A stretch of DNA of 7,435 nt from Bacteroidales bacterium (lineage in GTDB: Bacteria; Bacteroidota; Bacteroidia; Bacteroidales; VadinHA17): positions 1 to 7,435 of the forward strand of contig DOTV01000065.1 in assembly GCA_003520925.1 (NCBI GenBank). The letters are read 5' to 3'. Positions 5,949 to 7,435 of the stretch are shown piece after piece (the first letter of the stretch is position 1; every line of letters starts with the position of its first letter). The translations under genes and the position numbers were made by a program. The notes beneath the pieces are model-generated. The model was given only the letters and a program-made list of their open reading frames with translations. It had not been told where the DNA came from and did no database searches.

Positions 5949-6938
5949 CTAATTGTTTAAAAAGCCGTTCCTGATCCAGATCTCAAACTGTCTGATCCTG
6001 CATGCCGAGAAAAAACCGGCAGGAGGCATCCTGGGAACACCGGTACCGTTCAGCGATTTTATAAGTAATCCGTTTGATGCCACTGCCGCAACGTTGTTGT
6101 ATGAAGTGAGAGAAATATTGCCTGATGGAGCCGTTCCGCTGTGGCACCCCGTACATGAAGACTGAATCACAGGCCATATAGTTCCTGAAAATGTCACCGG
6201 ATTAATTGTATCGCAAATCTCTCCGCAATTCTCATTTAAAGCTCCATAGCTTATCCACCTTCCAATTGAATCTATCTCAGCTGTAGTCAGCTGGCTGCTG
6301 CCGGCTGGAGGCATCTTTTCCTCTCCCGACGTTAGTTTAATTACTTTATACAACTTGCTGCCGCCAGGATTTCCCGGAGTCACGGCTTTCATGGCAGTTG
6401 TATAGCTTGCAAAAATGTATCCTTCCTTATGAGTTATTGCATCATGGCATCCGGTTGAAGCACAACGTGATACCAGGACCGGAAGAATGTCGCGAGTGAA
6501 ACAGGCACGGGGATTTACGTAAGGATCACCCCCGGTGCCATTCCCGGTTCCATCGGGGCAGACAGTCAGCCGGGCACCCTGCTCGATCCATAACCTTATC
6601 ATTATCCTGTTTTCAATTGAAAGAGGCCTGTCGGGAGGCATCTTATTTTCCCCGGTAGTTGCGATAATTGCCTTATAAACCTTGCTGGCAAGAGGATTTC
6701 CGGGAACAACTGAATGGCTGATATCAAGATAGTTATTGAGGACCATTCCGGATTCTCCACTTCCATCGTGACAACCGGAGATTGAACAGCTGTTTTTAAA
6801 GACAGGGAGTACATCGCCTTCAAAACAGACCTCAGGAAGATTTGAAATATCAGCTGTATGAGTGCAGGAAATAACCCAGGAAACAGTAATGATCAGCAAA
6901 ACTGTAAAAAGAAAAAGATAAATCTTATTAATTTTCAT
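5949..6938 (-). CDS. Three-domain c-type cytochrome lipoprotein
   Basis: A 329-residue protein. The lipobox VISC ends at C25, giving a lipid-anchored envelope protein. Three related domains follow, each opening with a [F]-x-x-x-I/V-x-P-V pattern, then a heme site, then a MPP loop with the likely axial Met. Domain 1: C51-SISG-C56-H57 and M100. Domain 2: C159-ASTG-C164-H165 and M209. Domain 3: C262-TG-C265-H266 and M304. The first two are CX4CH, the third is ordinary CX2CH. A Gly/Asp-rich linker (about 128-143) separates domains 1 and 2. Cysteines outside the heme sites (C38, C127, C146, C238, C242, C313) occur near domain borders and could form one disulfide per domain. It is first in the cytochrome, barrel and YceI unit. 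The lone DUF1549/DUF1553 planctomycete-type domains are absent. Whether the CX4CH sites carry covalent heme is not known from sequence. Confidence 0.87.
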   Translation of the reverse strand: MKINKIYLFLFTVLLIITVSWVISCTHTADISNLPEVCFEGDVLPVFKNSCSISGCHDGSGESGMVLNNYLDISHSVVPGNPLASKVYKAIIATTGENKMPPDRPLSIENRIMIRLWIEQGARLTVCPDGTGNGTGGDPYVNPRACFTRDILPVLVSRCASTGCHDAITHKEGYIFASYTTAMKAVTPGNPGGSKLYKVIKLTSGEEKMPPAGSSQLTTAEIDSIGRWISYGALNENCGEICDTINPVTFSGTIWPVIQSSCTGCHSGTAPSGNISLTSYNNVAAVASNGLLIKSLNGTGVPRMPPAGFFSACRIRQFEIWIRNGFLNN

Positions 6939-6944
6939 AGTTCA

Positions 6945-6952
6945 CAAAATTA
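6945..6952 (-). promoter_or_regulatory. Candidate Bacteroidota -7 element (TAnnTTTG)
   Basis: On the minus strand TAATTTTG lies six bases before the ATG of the three-domain cytochrome and fits the Bacteroidota primary-sigma -7 consensus TAnnTTTG. No clear TTTG occurs about 20 bases upstream. If used, the transcript would start at or within a few bases of the ATG, that is nearly leaderless. One eight-base match in AT-rich DNA is weak evidence. Confidence 0.28.
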
Positions 6953-7055
6953 TTCGACAAGCGAACTTTATTTATAAATGAGTATCATTAATGATGCATA
7001 TTGAATCCAATTATTATTATCCATTAATTCAGACTCTTTTTGTCAAAGATTCCTC

Positions 7056-7073
7056 ATCCCGACTCCTCGGGAT
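7056..7073. repeat. Hairpin with ATCCCGA/TCGGGAT stem
   Basis: A perfect 7-base stem, 7056-7062 with 7067-7073, and a four-base loop CTCC. It is the first of three adjacent hairpins. An alternative pairing of CCTCG (7065-7069) with CGAGG (7098-7102) would compete with it. Confidence 0.6.
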
Positions 7074-7090
7074 TCGGAATGTCATTCCGA
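7074..7090. repeat. Hairpin with TCGGAAT/ATTCCGA stem
   Basis: A perfect 7-base stem, 7074-7080 with 7084-7090, around a three-base loop GTC, directly following the first hairpin. It contains the GTCATTCCGA core of the Bacteroidota-type repeated sequence. Confidence 0.6.
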
Positions 7091-7108
7091 GCGTTAGCGA
7101 GGAACCGA

Positions 7109-7126
7109 GTCCACCATTCGGTGGAC
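7109..7126. repeat. Hairpin with GTCCACC/GGTGGAC stem
   Basis: A perfect 7-base stem, 7109-7115 with 7120-7126, around the loop ATTC. It lies downstream of the NUDIX gene stop in its direction of transcription and could act as an mRNA 3'-end structure. No U-run follows, so it is not called a terminator. Confidence 0.6.
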
Positions 7127-7204
7127 GAGCTCACCGAAGGTAATCTCCCACTTCTGTATAATATTTGTAATGGATAGCCGATACTCATATTATTAATTAA
7201 TACT

Positions 7205-7435
7205 CTATTCCTGCCAGATTATTATATCCGGCGTAGTGATATTTAGCATCCTGAATTCGTATTCAAAGTTTGGAGTGAAGACATTCTTATCAAGATTTCT
7301 CCGGATCTCTTCTATTGTCCAGAATCTCCCGTCATCAATCTCATTCCTGTTTATGACAGGCTGGTTTTCTGAAGTTCCTATGAATGAATAGACAAGCTCT
7401 TTCTCCCGCAGCGACTCCCAGATATATTTCTTTAC
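7205..7435 (-). CDS. NUDIX hydrolase, C-terminal part (runs off the window)
   Basis: An open frame enters from the right edge and ends in TAG at 7205-7207, giving the last 76 residues of a protein whose start and catalytic NUDIX box lie outside the window. What is visible matches the C-terminal half of MutT-like NUDIX proteins: a strand ELVYSFIGTSE, then the acidic turn NEIDDGRFW, the helix TIEEIRRNL, and NVFTPNFEYEF near the end. NUDIX enzymes cleave nucleoside diphosphates linked to another moiety; the substrate cannot be told without the box. It is on the same strand as the cytochrome cluster but is separated from it by 265 bases of inverted repeats, so joint transcription is doubtful. The family call rests on the EIDDGRFW...EEI...FTPNFE pattern. 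Confidence 0.75.
   Translation of the reverse strand, partial: VKKYIWESLREKELVYSFIGTSENQPVINRNEIDDGRFWTIEEIRRNLDKNVFTPNFEYEFRMLNITTPDIIIWQE

Larger units (their letters stand above)
6978..7188. repeat. Nested inverted-repeat intergenic element
   Basis: Outer perfect 9-base arms ATGAGTATC (6978-6986) and GATACTCAT (7180-7188) enclose inner perfect 9-base arms TATCCATTA (7018-7026) and TAATGGATA (7168-7176). Between them lie three small perfect hairpins (7056-7073, 7074-7090 and 7109-7126). The central stretch around GTCATTCCGAGCG (7081-7093) and AGCGAGGAA (7096-7104) resembles a sequence I recall as frequently repeated in Bacteroidota genomes. It fills most of the 265-base gap between the NUDIX gene and the cytochrome gene. 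I see no ORF in it. It may be a MITE-like or REP-like element. Confidence 0.6.

Noticed and set aside
5953..6823. Short frames inside the three-domain cytochrome on both strands (5953-6165, 5983-6177, 6602-6823)
   Set aside because: They are out-of-frame shadows of a gene whose heme motifs and lipobox are clear.
5949..6938. Planctomycete-type PSCyt1/DUF1549 fusion cytochrome
   Set aside because: The MPP loops are similar, but no DUF1549 or DUF1553 region is present; the protein consists only of three heme domains and a short linker.
7046..7150. Possible tRNA or other cloverleaf RNA in the hairpin-rich gap
   Set aside because: There is no acceptor stem, anticodon arm spacing or T-loop consensus on either strand; the stems are separate short hairpins.

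Overview
The window looks like a chromosomal piece of a Bacteroidota genome, probably an environmental Bacteroidales- or Marinilabiliales-like lineage. The grounds are moderately low GC, starts mostly without Shine-Dalgarno sequences, a DUF5777-type beta-barrel gene, lipoproteins with short N-terminal signals, one TAnnTTTG-like promoter element, and an intergenic sequence resembling a motif often repeated in Bacteroidota. I could run no database search, so the taxonomic call is an inference.

Layout: at the left edge, on the plus strand, is a CorA-family divalent-cation channel with a GMS in place of the hallmark GMN motif. It overlaps by four bases, tail to tail, a small DUF2007-like gene on the minus strand. 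Every other gene is on the minus strand. Reading in the direction of transcription (right to left): the C-terminal end of a NUDIX hydrolase (7205-7435), a 265-base gap full of inverted repeats, a three-domain c-type cytochrome lipoprotein, a single-domain c-type cytochrome lipoprotein, a DUF5777 beta-barrel protein, a YceI-family protein, a 202-base gap holding a large inverted-repeat element, a membrane-anchored OB-fold (tRNA_anti-like) protein, a secreted M6-like metalloprotease, a second copy of the inverted-repeat element, and the DUF2007-like gene.

Two transcription units are likely. The first is cytochrome (3 hemes), cytochrome (1 heme), barrel and YceI, with gaps of 13, 20 and 65 bases. 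All four products carry export signals, so this looks like an envelope redox module: lipid-anchored hemes, a putative outer-membrane barrel, and a YceI protein whose family binds isoprenoid or quinone-like lipids. The second is the OB-fold protein followed immediately by the metalloprotease (TGA directly abutting ATG).

The most unusual features are the two CX4CH heme sites beside one ordinary CX2CH site in the same polypeptide; the clear duplication of the third heme domain as the separate mono-heme lipoprotein; the metalloprotease motif with a shifted third zinc ligand; and two inverted-repeat elements built of 10/11-base CACGGAGT-like units, one of which supplies the metalloprotease stop codon while the other abuts the ribosome-binding site of the OB-fold gene. 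I see no tRNA, rRNA, transposase or CRISPR array.
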